Shown here one piece after another: positions 11,323-22,985 of a stretch of DNA of 64,000 bases. The notes beneath the pieces are model-generated. The model was given only the letters and a program-made list of their open reading frames with translations, was not told where the DNA came from and made no database searches. This DNA comes from Pempheris klunzingeri. Its lineage: Eukaryota; Chordata; Actinopteri; Acropomatiformes; Pempheridae. The position numbers were made by a program, and so were the translations under genes. The first letter of the stretch is position 1. Each line of letters starts with the position of its first letter. The stretch lies in assembly GCF_042242105.1 (NCBI RefSeq), contig NC_092017.1, positions 1,835,652 through 1,899,651 on the forward strand, written 5' to 3'.

Positions 11323-14300
11323 CTGCAGGGATTAACATTAATACAAAGAAAATGAAAGGTATGTTAGTCTTACCTCAGCCAACTCAGTGATTACATCCAG
11401 CATGCCTCAAACAAACAATCCTCACACTTGAGGCCCTTGATTAATTAAATCAGGTGTGCTTGAGAAAACACCTGATTTGCAAATGAATGCTTGTATGAGG
11501 GATTCTATTCTGGGGGTTGAATCATTTTGAGACAGCAGTAGTCATTAAAAGTGGCATATTGTGTTGAATTTAGAGAAACCACCTGTAATATTAGTTGAAT
11601 TAGTCGAGTTCATTGAACACTGCTGAAAGTTTGGTAATTTTGCCAATACATCTAATTTATAATGGGGGTTGAATGATTTCAAGTGCAACTGAAATCAACC
11701 TGAAGCATGGCTTCAGTGTGTGAATGAGTATGAAAGAATAGTCTCCTCCAAAATTACATTCCTCCTATGAATGATGTGTGAATGGGTGAATGAGGATGTC
11801 ATGTAAAGCGCTTTGAGTAGTTGAAATAACTAGAAAGGTGCTATACAAATACAGACCATTTACCATAACTGTACCTATCAAATGACAGATAACATGTAAC
11901 ACAGGTTACATGTTTAGTAACCTAAACAAGAAGCTGCTGAGATCAGGATAGTTGAGTGTCTTATTTTGTGTAGTGGTGTGCTATGATCCTACCAGGTAGC
12001 CTGTTTTTTTAAAAACACATCTCACATGCTCATGTTGTCTGTTCTGGAGAAAGAAAAGGTGAACTGTAAAATGTCTCCCTAAACTGTCTCACCTGTGAGT
12101 AGTAGTCATGCAAAAACATGTCAGAGAGGGCAATGTCGCCTTCATTCTCCAACAGCAACAGTTCATCCAATGTGTGCACCTCTCTCCAGCTCTCACTGGA
12201 CTGGTAAATGTTCTTGGCAGTGCCCATGTCAAGGGGCATAAAGGAAGTTGGGTTTTCTGTATTGTTGGAAGCTACGATGTTGGCCTGTGCAGGAGTTATG
12301 GCTGCCATTCTGGCTGGAAAGCTGAACACAGGAACATCCTGAAGGAAACAAAGACAGAGATTGAGAAGAGACGTTTTTTTTTCGAACTGAGATTTTAGGT
12401 TGTTTTCAATAAAAGGTAACCCTCACATTTTGGAATTAAAAAAAGCAAAGCTGCTGTAAAATTGACTAGTGAAACATCATAAGTCTAATATGTAATTTCA
12501 GAAAACAGTGACCTGAGCACTGTTTTTGTCTGATTGGGTGCTACAGTCGATCGTCGAGACAGACCACCAAATGATCTCATAATCTACTAAAGACTGAATG
12601 TGCTCTTTAAAGCTGAAGGTCACAGTGACCATAGAGGCCACTGATTCTTAAACCTGAATTTGGAGCTCTTTTCAATTTTTTCCAGTTTATCCAGGCTTAG
12701 TATGAAAATTATTTTCACACAAAGGCCACATCAAGTACTAGCTAGGGGATTTCAAAGACAGTTGTAAGTAATGAATCGAAACATTTGTCAAACAGTTGAA
12801 TGAGAACATTCAAAACAAAGATGATGTGTATGGAAGAGTCAGAGAAGTGTACATGAAGTCATTGACACAGCCACCGCATATCTAGAGTTTAGCTTCAAGA
12901 GGGCCCTGGTTGTACCAGACCAACTAAGGCTATAACAGCAAAATCCCTGAATGTAGAACACTGTGGTATTTCTCCTCAAAGGTTTAGTCTCATTTTCAGC
13001 ATTATAGAATATTAACAGTGTTTTATTCAACAACATTCAGTTAGCTTATAACATTTTGAATTTATCTTTAATTTTCTTCAACTCTGTTATATTGCGCCTT
13101 TATCAGTTCACCAATATAGACAGACACCACAGTTCAAATCTGTCATTAAATAATATACAATATAGTTACATATGCTTGCTGAATTAATGATGTATACATG
13201 ACTTGCTGTTGACTAAAAACTTCACTTTGTCCAGGCACATGTACAACTAATTTGTCTTTGTCAGTCTTTGTACACTGTATATTCTACCTTGTCCTCTCCC
13301 CGGCCCTCTGTATGATAGGCAATCAATTGTTCTCTGGTATCAAAAGGAAGTTCAGAGAAGGTCACTGGTATTCCTCCACAGGAGCAGCTCATCAGTAAGA
13401 GAACTGTGAGAACTGAAAAACAAAACCACAACAGAAGGCAAAAACTTACACTTCATGTATACAGGTTACAAAATATCATGTGAATAGATAACCGCCCACT
13501 GCAATGAAGGTGAATGAAATTTCAGTAAAAATTTAGAGCTTTTCATTCCAGATATAATGTCCTGGTTACTCTGAATAAACTGTTTCTGAACTGTTTCTTT
13601 ACTGGAAAGCAGAAGCAGCAGAAATCATCTTTCAAAACCTTATGTATATAAAAGCAAAAGTATTTGCACCTACACGCCCACCACCAAATGTGTTTTTTAT
13701 GATTTGGTGAGCTGTCCCTTTAAATCACTTCACACTTGCACACTTCTCTGTCATAGGGAAGATTTACATTTTAAAATGACATGCTCACTACTGCATGGGT
13801 AATCCAAAAGAATCCTGCCCATGGATGCTTCAGTATTAGTAAAGCTAAGCAAGAGATTTTAAATGTTCATACTGGGTTAACCACAATTCTACATCATATG
13901 GGTAGATATGTCTAAGTGTTTTGTAGGCATGTGAGCTCATACTCACTAAGCAAGATCAGAGGTCCAAGGATCAGTGCCCCTGCTCCCATTCCTCCAATTT
14001 TAGAAGCAGATTCCTTGAGAGAAGCTCTTTCAGTATTCAAATCTGCTGTTTTACAGGTCTTTCCTTTCTCACAGGAGCACACATGTAGGTCCAAGTACTG
14101 GGGTTCTGGGCAGGCGAGGCCCTGCTGGTCCTTAATAATGAAGGTAACCCGGTAGTGACCAGGCCACAGTGGTCTCAAAGCCCTGATGCATATACTGGTA
14201 GCTAAGAGCAAGAAAGAAAGAGAAAAACTTCCAGTGCAAGAAAAAAAATGGTCCAATCAACTCAGTGAATCACAACAGGCTTGCTGACCTCTACTTCCTA

Positions 14301-17300
14301 TCATTCGTAAACACAGATACAAAAAACATTAGTAAAAAGCTAGCATAGTAGAGGCCATATCCTTTTATAATTCACCCTGATCAGACTGGCTTTATCAAAG
14401 GCACACTTTCATGCAGAGTTTCATGCAGCAACATGCGCAGAGTTTTCAATCTGAAGGTAATTAGAGGTTAAAGCACTTGTTTGTCACCGTTTGTCATGCG
14501 AACTGGTGATAAAAAATAAGGTATCATACCATTTAAAGGTTCAACTGTCCACTTCCCCTGGCTCTGCTCTGCTATAAGGCTGAAGCTTAAAGGGGCTGAA
14601 TTTGGGTCTCCATCCTCATCCACTGCTGTGACATTAAGAACTACAGTGTCTGAGCAGATGTACTCCACCTTGTTGGTCAGTGAGGGGCAGTTATCATTAA
14701 CATCTCCCACCTGCAGCGCTATTGTTCCTGTGACCATCTTAGGAGGCATGTCTGTGGGAATCAGAACACATAAAGAATACATAACAGAAAATACAACAAA
14801 CCTTGTACAATCAAAGCTTTCACAGTGAAGTCTTACCTCGATCAGAAAACTAAAGCCAAAAGAGGCTGAAAGTTGAATGCAGCTGCATAGTGGCTGTTGA
14901 TTCACAGAGTGATCAGCAGTAGTAACAAAACTTTCACTCAACTAACAACCATGTAGTTCAGTGTTTGACATATTCAAGCACCTATAGTCTTTCAAATCTT
15001 CTCAAGCTCAGCTCTCTAAATTGCTATCCATAAACAGGACTTACCCTGACTCATTCCCAGTATGTGAGCGTAGTAAGTTCCATTAACCACAAACTTGGAC
15101 TCTCTGTCCGGCGCCTTTTGAAGTCTAATCTCTGCTGTTTCCGGATCGATCGACAACCAATTGTCGGGATCATAGCCTTTTGCATATCTGTAGGAATAGC
15201 ATGCAGCACATTTACTTTGAAGATAATCAAATGAGTTATGTATTTGAATTTTCAGTTACTAGTTGTAATAATCTAATCAATATTGATTTCTCTGCTACTG
15301 AATACCATCAGTTTAGTGTGTTAATGTCTGCATGTCTGTCAGCCAGTTGGTCTACCACTTTGGTCCAGACTGAAATATTTCAATATCCATTGGGTGGATA
15401 GGTACAGGCATTCTCAGTGCCCAGGGGTTCTCCTCTGACTTTTCACCTACCACTATTATCAAATCGAAATCTTAATTTGCCAAATACTTTGTTTTGTGTA
15501 TCTAACAGTTTGGTTTTATTTCCAATAAGCATCACAGCGTCATAAAGAAGTTGTCTCTCAATCTTCTTATAAAAGCTCAGCAGTTTCATAAAACAGCTGA
15601 CCCCTGCAGTTTTTAAGAAGCGCCACTCAAATAGGAAGAAGGAGCATAATAGTTGCTGCTTATTTTCAGTGGTGGATTTTGGTTGTATTATATCCATATT
15701 AAAATCTGAGTTGCTTCATGAATATGCATTTATGGTGTTTTTAAGGTAAAAGTCAACTGTGGATTCATCTCACCGAACATTTTCTACAGGCTCTCCAGTG
15801 TCAGCGTCGCTGGCTGGGAAGACGGCGATCACCTTCTTTAATTGATTTTCCTTTGGGTTCTCCGAAACAGGGACAGGCTTCACTGAAGGTTTAAATTTAG
15901 GTCCCTCGGGCTCATTCAGCACTGCGATGCTTATTGCATAAACCTTGTCTTTTTTTGGCTTTTTAGCTGAAGGGCCAGTGGGAGCCCCCCCTCCTCCTCC
16001 AGGTCCTCCAGGTCGTCCTCCTCCTCCAGGTCGTCCAGGTCCTCCTCCTCCTCCAGGTCCTCCAGGTCGTCCTCCTCCTCCAGGTCCTCCAGGTCCTCCT
16101 CCTCCTCCAGGTCCTCCAGGTCCTCCTCCTCCACCTCCTCCAGGTCGTCCTCCTCCTCCACCTCCTCCAGGTCGTCCTCCTCCTCCAGGTCCTCCTCCTC
16201 CTCCACCTCCTCCAGGTCCTCCTCCTCCTCCAGGTCCTCCTCCTCCTCCACCTCCTCCAGGTCCTCCTCCTCCTCCACCTCCTCCTCCTCCTCCACCTCC
16301 TCCAGGTCCTCCTCCTCCTCCAGCTCCCCCAGGTCCTCCTCCTCCTCCAGGTCCTCCTCCTCCTCCACCTCCCCCAGGTCCTCCTCCTCCTCCACCTCCT
16401 CCAGGTCCTCCTCCTCCTCCACCTCCCCCAGGTCCTCCTCCTCCTCCACCTCCTCCAGGTCCTCCTCCTCCTCCACCTCCCCCAGGTCCTCCTCCTCCTC
16501 CACCTCCTCCAGGTCCTCCTCCTTGACCCCCAACATCACTATTTCCACCTCCAACAAGTGGAACATTATTGGCTACTACCACACCCAACTTGATATCAGG
16601 ATTTTCCTCAAAATCAACAGGCTGGAGGGAAAAACAGACATGAGGCACATCAGTGAAATGATATGATGAAATTATATTATTCATCTTCATCTACTTCACC
16701 AGATTTTAATTTGTCAATTTTTTGTTCCAATTTGCTTAGTTTTTATTGTATCCTCTTTTTTCGGCTGTTTGAGTGTTGCAGTATAGATAGATTTACCTTT
16801 TCAAGCATTAGAACACCTTCATTGGTTTTGGGGTCAGTCTTAATGCTGAATGTCCCATCTTCATTACCGGAGACGATGTCAAAAACAGCCCTCCAGTTGT
16901 CGGTTTCCTTCTCATCATCATCCAGCACTTTGAACCTCATGACCTCCTTATTGGCTGTGTTCTCCATAATGCTGCCTGCGTACTACACCAGCACAGCACA
17001 ATTTTCCCATTATCATGTTGAATAGCTTCCAGCAACAGTTCAGACTTTGGGGAAATACATCTATACATGTATAACCTTGCAGATGCAAACAGCAGCCAGT
17101 TAGCTTAGCTTAGTACAAAGACTGGAAACAGGAAATCTGAACATTAACATCTATAACATCTCTATGTCAGAAAGTGCATGAATGTTTTTCCCAAAATGAC
17201 AAACAATTGCTTTAAGTACATTCCAGGTATGAGGAGCTGTAAAAATCTGAAATGTTTAAGGTCAGTAGCGGGATGGGAAGGTATAGTATAATGTCTTTGG

Positions 17301-20300
17301 ACGGATCTAACACACAGTGTGTGGATAGGGTAGAGAAATACTACTGCATACACACTGTTTAAGTCAGTAAGTTCAGAATATTTCCTCTGGAAACAAAGTC
17401 AGAGCTAATAGCCTACCTCATCTTTTTCCAGCTTGGGCATGTTATCATTGACGTCCGTTACTTTGATAAGAATAGTCCCATTGCCTGTGAGCCCTTCAGG
17501 TGCTCCATCCATATCTTTTCCTTGAATTGTTAAGATATACGAGCTCTGTTTCTGTGGGCAACAGAGAGACAAACCCAGGTTTATCATTTGATGAGCGATG
17601 AGCTCGTACCAGATTCACAGCAGAATGTTTTCACCACAGTTATGCGTCTGACCTCTCTGTCTAAGGCATTATTTTCTTTGACATAAATCGATCCATTGTG
17701 TCTGTCTATGCGGAATAGGTGTGTCCCATGAAAGGGCTCTTGTTTTATGATGCTGTAGACAATCTTTGTATGGGAGCAGTTGGCTTTGTCTGCGTCAGTG
17801 GCTGTGATCGTCCCAGCCAGAGTCCCTGGACAAAACACAGAGGAAGACAACATTCAGTCTATCCTGGATGAAATGTCTTAAGCCCATCTTGCAGCTCCTG
17901 GATGCTGCAAAGCTCATAACAACCCACAATTATGCCAAAAAAGCAGAAAAACATTCTCGTGATGTTTGCCACCTGCCAAAGGGACAAGAAGTTCATGTAT
18001 TTATACAGTTATTGTCTTCCAGTACAACAGGGCAACACTGTCAGATTGGAGATTGATTTATGTGCTGAATTTGGTCTGGTTTATTTCTCTTTTTGTAATG
18101 GTGGCAGTAAACTAAATACTGTGTAGCAGTGAAAACATAGAAGACAATGAATCTTGAATCTTGTATTTTGAGCGCTTGTGGCAGAAAACAGCATGTTTTA
18201 CCTGCTGGACTGGACTCTTCGACTGCAGCTGGAGGTACAGGGGCAAACACAGGGGGATTATCATTCACATCCGCCACATCAAACCTCAAGTCTATTCTGG
18301 GCTCAGCGTCAGAACCGTTGATAAATCTGGCCAATCCTGTCAGCTGTTGAACAAAAATAAAAGCACATGCACATTTTCAAGTGGTAATTCACAAGATTTT
18401 CACAGCTCCATGTACAGCAGTGGTGAAGAAAACATCATGCCATTGGGGCCATAGAGGCATTCAAGGGAGCACCTTTGCTGCAAGGGGAGCCATGCAGTTA
18501 AATTCCAACCCAGTCTCACAGAAGTTCATGAAATAGTCACGGAATGCAATCTATGAATTTGTGTCTGTGGACAGGAATTTCTTTTTTTTCATATCTCTGT
18601 TTTCAAAGTAATGTATTTCAATGGGATCATCTTTTTGTGTCTGCATCCCCTCAGTAGGACTTCTGTAGACCTGTGCGCACAGAAGCTGTGCTGTTGTTTC
18701 TCATTTTAGATTTGTTTCTTTAACTATAACCGCTGCATTACTCAACCTTTAACCACAACGTTTTATGCTCAATTAAAGCCACTCATCGTAGAGCTCAAAA
18801 CATTCTTTAACGAGACACTGTGGGAAACAGCAGTGCTGCTTTAAGAAAATGACGTCAAGTCAATGACATGATGTTGAATTCTAATTAGAGAGTAGGAGTA
18901 GACATGTAATAAGTTGTGTGTTGGGTTTTGTCCTCACAATGTACATTTCTCTCTTCTCTCGGTCCATTTTTCCTCGGATAAAAACCAGTCCAGTTTTGTC
19001 CACAATAAACAGGTTGACTGGCTCTCTACTGGCCCCAGGACCTTCCAGAGAGTAAAACAGGGTCTCGTATTTATCCTTGTCTGATCGGATCTGAAAATGA
19101 TCACAACAATCCGAATGGCAGTAAAGTATTTTAAATACACATTTTAAACACACTGTAATGTATCTGCTATCAAAAGTTACATGTGTATTGTATTTGTACT
19201 GCGGAGGACAGCTAACTTGCCAGAAAGAGACAAGAATGATATTATGTTCGATATCTATATCTAAACAACAGAATAGGTTGATTTCCAGTGCCTCCCAAAA
19301 TATGACCTCTATATGAACGCTATAGGACAGAAGTGGACCAGTTTACATAAAACATTACATTAAGCATTGTGAAAATAGTAGTTTGGTTTGGTTTAGGCAA
19401 CAAAACTACTCAATCAGGATTAGGACAAGATTATGGTGTGGGTTAAAATGAGTGCATTAGATGTAGAACAAATGGAAGTGTTATAGGATGTAAGTAATGT
19501 CATATGTGTAATGTCACTTGAAATGAGTCACTTCACATAAGTAATGTTGACTTTTGGTTCCACATAGGACGGAAAGAGCAGTCTCCTCCTTATGCAGACT
19601 TCCTTACTCTTTGACCAACGTCACCTCACTTCCTCCTTTGCTCCTATTATAAGAGGTCGCCTACGTAAATGTTGGTTGTTTTAATCTTGTTTACAAAATG
19701 ACCACTGTTGCTGCTTTCAGTATGAGGACAGGCTGCAAATTACAGTTCACCCATCAACCACTCTGGCCTATTCATCCTTACTATTAAAGCACACAACATC
19801 TGAATGTTGGCATTGGACATACAGTAAATCATGAGGTAGAAAGGCAGAGTTACTGGGCTATAAGGAAAGGATACTGCATTGTACTTATTTAGAGTACTTT
19901 CCATAATTATGCTTTTAGCTCCATTTTGAACATCAGCCCTGTTTTGTAACTAGAGAACATCTGTGATTTCCATCTGTCTAGAGAGTAAAATAAAAATAAT
20001 ATTACAGTTGAACGTACAGAACTTTTCTGATGCTGCTTAATGTCTCATCTTCTTTCTGTATCTGTAATGTTTGTTAAAAAAATATACTAACATTATCACC
20101 TTTATTTCTTATTACTACATCCACACCAGAACACACAGATGCATGCTGTGGGGGAACTTCTTACCTTGGCAATATAACCTGACTTACTGTAGTCAACATT
20201 CTCTTTAAGTATCTTTGTTGGGATAACCCAGTCCCTCTTGTGGCGTATGAGCTGTGTGTCGCCCCAACACCCCAACATCTGCAGAGAGAAGAGGACATTA

Positions 20301-22225
20301 ATCTTACATCACTGTTGTACTGTTGTTTCTACATGTGGCCTAATGATACTCGGACAGCCACTTTGTGTCTGTGTTCCGGACAGTCATTCTTACCCGTATA
20401 GTTTTCATAAAATGCATTGGAAAAAGTGTGAAGCGTCTGCAGTGCTGCAGTGTTCGTTCACCAATGTGTTGCGCCCTGCCTGTATGTGACTAGTTTCAGT
20501 CGTGTTTTTCATCTGATGCTTTACAAGTTTTATCGGTACCGCTGTCGACCGCTGTGTAATGTGTAACCTGCAACCACCCTTGTGTGGTGATTTTCATTTA
20601 AGTTTTGTAAGTGGTCACAACTTCAGGACCTCAGTGACCAAGTCACAGATCAAGCCGCAGCCGTGGTAAACTACAGTGTATGTATAAGATTTATCATCCA
20701 CTATAGCATGGGTAGAGTTTTCTCTTCAGATTCGTTGGCTTGTGTGCATTATTTTCCTGTAATATGGAGTATAACAGAGCCGTCTAATGCAGCTGTTTGT
20801 GTTTAAAGTCACTGCAGCAGACTTTAACTGATGTGGTATGCTACCAACCACAGCTCACAGACTTCTGCTCACTAATGTTTTAGCTGAAGAGGTTCGATTA
20901 TTTTCAAACCTTAGAGATACTGCTATAATTTACCTTATTACACACTCACTTTTTTGGCAATGACTTATTCACCAGGGGCAGCACTGTGAGCACTCTTCCC
21001 TCACAAGGTTTCAGGTTCGAATCCAGGTTGGGACCTGGTGTCTTTCTGTATGATTTCTTTTCACCAGAAAAGAAAGAACAATTCTCTTCACACAAAACTC
21101 TTTTATTTTTTGTTTTCAGTTTACGGAGTCGGTAACTAAGCATTTCACTGTGCAAATTGTGTGTGTGACAAACATCTTTGAATCTTTCTATGTTTTTGGA
21201 TAAAGACAAAAGGCACCGGCTGAAATGAGTGGAAACATCTGGACTACCATGTAAACACCTGTTAGAAGAAGTTTTCTGCAGTATTAACTCTCCATATAGA
21301 CATGACCATGTCTGTCAGTGTACCATTCATTGTAAAACTTTTCTGACAACTTCTTTTTTCTAGTTTGATTAAATGTATTCCAGCAGGGAGGCAGTTTCAC
21401 GGTGTCTATACTGATACAGAGTCATGCCACAGACAGTAATCAAAATATGCAAGTTCACCAAGACCACCAAGTTCATCAAGATAAAGCGACACACCTCTTA
21501 TTCAGGCATCCCTTTCTCTCTTTCATCTTTTTTACCAGCCAGGAAAAAAAACAGTCCCAACAACAACATCCAAAGCAAAGTCAGGGCCGTTTTTTACAGT
21601 AAATACTGAATCAGCATACTTCTTTTAACACACCAAATCATACAGCAATACAGCATACACTTACTTGCTTTTCCAGTCAAATCTACATCATTAAGTGTTA
21701 TTTCTTTTTTGGCATTTTACACTTTATTTGATACTAGACAGTAGAGACAGACAGGAAAAGAAATGAGATTACATGCAGTGTAAGAAGAACCTGCACTGAT
21801 GCATTATGCGCTCTACCAGATGAGCCCTGAACACGCTCACTTTTTAAATAACTGAGCCACCCGCTCATTATTAAGAATGCATAGCCAACATAGCTAACGA
21901 TCCCATCGTGTTTCAGTCATGATAGACCAAATAGAGAGGTGGGGGAACAAAATGTACAGGACGCGAATGTGTGAACGTCAGCCTTAAATATGCCGGCTGA
22001 GCTGATACATCTTTTCTTGTAACCTGTGTATTTTTATATCACATACAAAAACTACAAGACTTATCTATAATTTCATCCACATTCCTTTTTTTTAAGCCTT
22101 TTTCAATCACTTCATTTGCTGGACTCCCTTTCCTCATACATGGAGACACATACACAGACAGACAGGTTTGAACTCACCGTAACAGACAGGTGAAGCAGTA
22201 AAGCGATGGCTGACAAACCCTCCAT
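9982..22225 (-). CDS. dsg2-like: Desmoglein-like desmosomal cadherin, gene 1 (14 coding exons, 1373 codons)
   Basis: Calcium-dependent adhesion protein of desmosomes. Coding exons (high to low): 22225-22178, 20278-20165, 19090-18938, 18343-18202, 17825-17653, 17551-17417, 16982-16797, 16621-15774, 15187-15045, 14751-14530, 14201-13947, 13403-13288, 12338-12093, 11322-9982. The lengths sum to 4122 nt, phase is kept at every GT-AG junction, and no internal stop occurs. Order: signal peptide; short propeptide ending in the furin site RHKR; mature start DWVIP with the adhesive Trp2; EC1-EC4 with calcium motifs (MDRE, DVNDN, DADK, LDRE, DVNDN, DADTG, PDRES, DVNDN); extracellular anchor; one membrane helix; intracellular anchor; catenin-binding segment ([25 protein letters not shown]); long Ser/Thr-rich tail with [10 protein letters not shown] and NLQGMVLL, typical of desmogleins. 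The short propeptide and this tail favour desmoglein over desmocollin. Odd points are the Gly/Pro insertion in EC3 and the tail duplication. Confidence 0.88.
10101..10664 (-). repeat. 282-bp tandem duplication in the gene 1 tail
   Basis: Copies at 10101-10382 and 10383-10664 are nearly identical on the DNA level. They keep frame (94 codons each) and join head to tail without spacer. Each encodes [38 protein letters not shown] and [15 protein letters not shown]. Confidence 0.9.
10805..10940 (-). repeat. 48-bp coding repeat, about 2.8 units, with a telomere-like core
   Basis: ATGTTGCAAGAAGCTGCTG recurs on the plus strand at 10805, 10853 and 10901. The first two units contain AAGGTTAGGGTTAGCC, which includes a vertebrate telomere-type TTAGGG. 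It encodes the [16 protein letters not shown] units of gene 1. Confidence 0.85.
11425..11690. mobile_element. Palindromic MITE-like element, copy B, in the last intron of gene 1
   Basis: It shares with copy A (5545-5990) the blocks GAGGCCCTTGATTA, CAGGTGTGCTTGA, GTAGTCATTAAAAGTGGCAT, TTGTGTTGAATTT and the terminal GGGGGTTGAAT..TTTCAAGTGCAACTG. One arm is missing, so this copy is truncated. Confidence 0.6.
11699..11872 (+). repeat. SINE 3' part in a gene 1 intron
   Basis: It reads GAAGCATGGCTTCAGTGTGTG, then GAATGATGTGTGAATGGGTG, AAAGCGCTTTGAGTAGTTGA and AAAGGTGCTATACAAATACAG, ending ACCATTTACCAT. This is the same family as the full copy at 33543-33825, but without the tRNA-like head. Confidence 0.7.
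12339..13946. other. dsg2-like: Gene 1 introns around the membrane and intracellular-anchor exons
   Basis: Apart from the exon at 13288-13403 I see no coding sequence. That exon encodes [16 protein letters not shown] and [10 protein letters not shown], which complete the membrane helix and start the intracellular anchor. The intron sequence is AT-rich and shows no clear transposon. Confidence 0.5.
15774..16621 (-). CDS. dsg2-like: Gene 1 exon 8: end of EC3 with a giant Gly/Pro insert, start of EC4
   Basis: The 848-nt exon (acceptor CTCCAG|, donor CG|GTGAGA) is 513 nt longer than its partner in gene 2 (335 nt). It opens with [18 protein letters not shown], matching [18 protein letters not shown] of gene 2, and closes with [11 protein letters not shown] and [14 protein letters not shown], matching [11 protein letters not shown] and [14 protein letters not shown]. 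Between the conserved ends lie about 189 residues of Gly with regular Pro and occasional Arg. The flanks remain in frame across the repeat, so the insert is plausibly translated. By comparison with mammalian desmogleins the site is the loop between the last two strands of EC3. Confidence 0.8.
15986..16552 (-). repeat. Coding minisatellite, GGA-rich, about 27-bp unit
   Basis: On the plus strand this is runs of CCTCCTCCT broken by CCAGGT; on the minus strand it is a nearly pure purine (GGA) tract. The protein unit is Pro followed by eight Gly (27 bp) in the N-terminal part; it breaks into shorter units with Arg and paired GPGGPG towards the C-terminal end. No frame of the minus strand contains a stop here, so Glu/Leu and Pro-rich shadow frames also stay open. 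Confidence 0.9.
18530..18770. repeat. Unclassified dispersed repeat, copy 1 (gene 1 intron)
   Basis: Blocks TATGAATTTGTGTCTGTGGA, TTTCAATGGGATCATCTTTT, GCACAGAAGCTGTGCTGTTG, TTTCTCATTTTAGATTTGTT and TACTCAACCTTTAACCACAA recur in the same order at 27595-27835. No frame is conserved. Confidence 0.65.
19091..20164. other. dsg2-like: Gene 1 intron 2
   Basis: About 1.1 kb between the EC1 exons. No exon or RNA gene seen. The part at about 19290-19560 resembles a degraded repeat, but I could not find a second copy in the window. Confidence 0.4.
20165..20278 (-). CDS. dsg2-like: Gene 1 exon 2: propeptide, furin site and EC1 N terminus
   Basis: Thirty-eight codons with consensus splice sites (CTGCAG| and AAG|GTAAGA). 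The peptide runs through LIRHKR, a basic proprotein-convertase site, into [20 protein letters not shown]. The Trp two residues after the cut is the strand-swap residue of classical and desmosomal cadherins. The propeptide is under 10 residues once the signal peptide is removed, even shorter than in mammalian desmogleins. Confidence 0.85.
20279..22177. other. dsg2-like: Gene 1 intron 1
   Basis: About 1.9 kb. The segment at about 20965-21210 includes a tRNA-like stretch (AGCACTGTGAGCACTC, then GGTTTCAGGTTCGAATCC) typical of fish dispersed repeats. The segment at about 21715-21850 looks like another degraded tRNA-headed repeat. No exon is seen. Confidence 0.4.
22178..22225 (-). CDS. dsg2-like: Gene 1 exon 1, signal peptide
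   Basis: Sixteen codons, [16 protein letters not shown], end at ACG|GTGAGT in phase 0. The hydrophobic core continues into exon 2 (MLGCWG), so the signal peptide spans the intron, as it does in gene 2. A TATA-like ATAAAAAG on the minus strand near 22350-22357 is the best promoter candidate upstream. Confidence 0.75.
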
Positions 22226-22357
22226 GTCTCAGGCAGAAGATGCACATAGGATAAAAAGAAAGTTTGCAGCACTAATGTTGGTGGTGGTGTTTTCCTCACA
22301 TCATCCTCTCCTTCTTTTTAGCTGTCTTTTTTCTCCTCCTTCCTGCGCTCTTTTTAT

Positions 22358-22985
22358 CTGATGCCCTCTTCACTCTCCTCCCCCCTTACAACTCCTCCTG
22401 CCACACTTGCTGTTCTCCCACACCTGTATCATCACCTTTCCTCTACTAGAAAATGATAGTGTGCGTGCATTCATGCATATATGAGTCACTGGATTAGCTG
22501 AGGGCACATGCATGAGGGGCTGTTATATACCGCCACTGGTTTACTTATGCCACGTGCGGTAAATACTGCTGAAGTTATTCTTCTGTGTTATGTCGAGTTC
22601 AGGATACTTGTGTCTGTTAAGATGGTCACTGTGTCAGATGAAGTGGATATAGTCGTAGATTCCAAATTACATGGTGCAAAACCAGTCATTGCTTGCTCTC
22701 TTTTCAGGAAATGGAATGTACAAAGACAATGGAGTGGTGTGTATGATGGAGACGTTTCACGTGTTATTTACACATGCTGTCTTACTTGAGTTGCAAGTCT
22801 TTTCTCTCATAGAAGACAACAAGCCGTACAACAATCATGGGTTAAACCCTGAGAGTTCTCCACCACACACGCAAGAAACACAATTGGTTCATTTGGTTTA
22901 TCTAACTCATTTAGTTATTTGATTAGTTTTACCATACATAGAAAGAAGGTTCCAGATTCAAACCTGTAAACAGTACTCTGGTTTC
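22358..22985. other. Upstream flank of gene 1
   Basis: This contains the presumed promoter-proximal pyrimidine-rich DNA (22360-22440) and unique-looking sequence. No exon is supported. Confidence 0.4.

Noticed and set aside
10554..11335. Long open frames opposite or overlapping the gene 1 last exon
   Set aside because: They run through the tandem repeats in other frames and show no domain. The desmoglein frame explains the region.
15931..16566. Long Glu/Leu-rich minus frame and Pro-rich plus frame (15945-16526)
   Set aside because: Both are shadows of the GGA repeat, which has no stop in any sense frame. Only the glycine frame joins conserved cadherin sequence on both sides.
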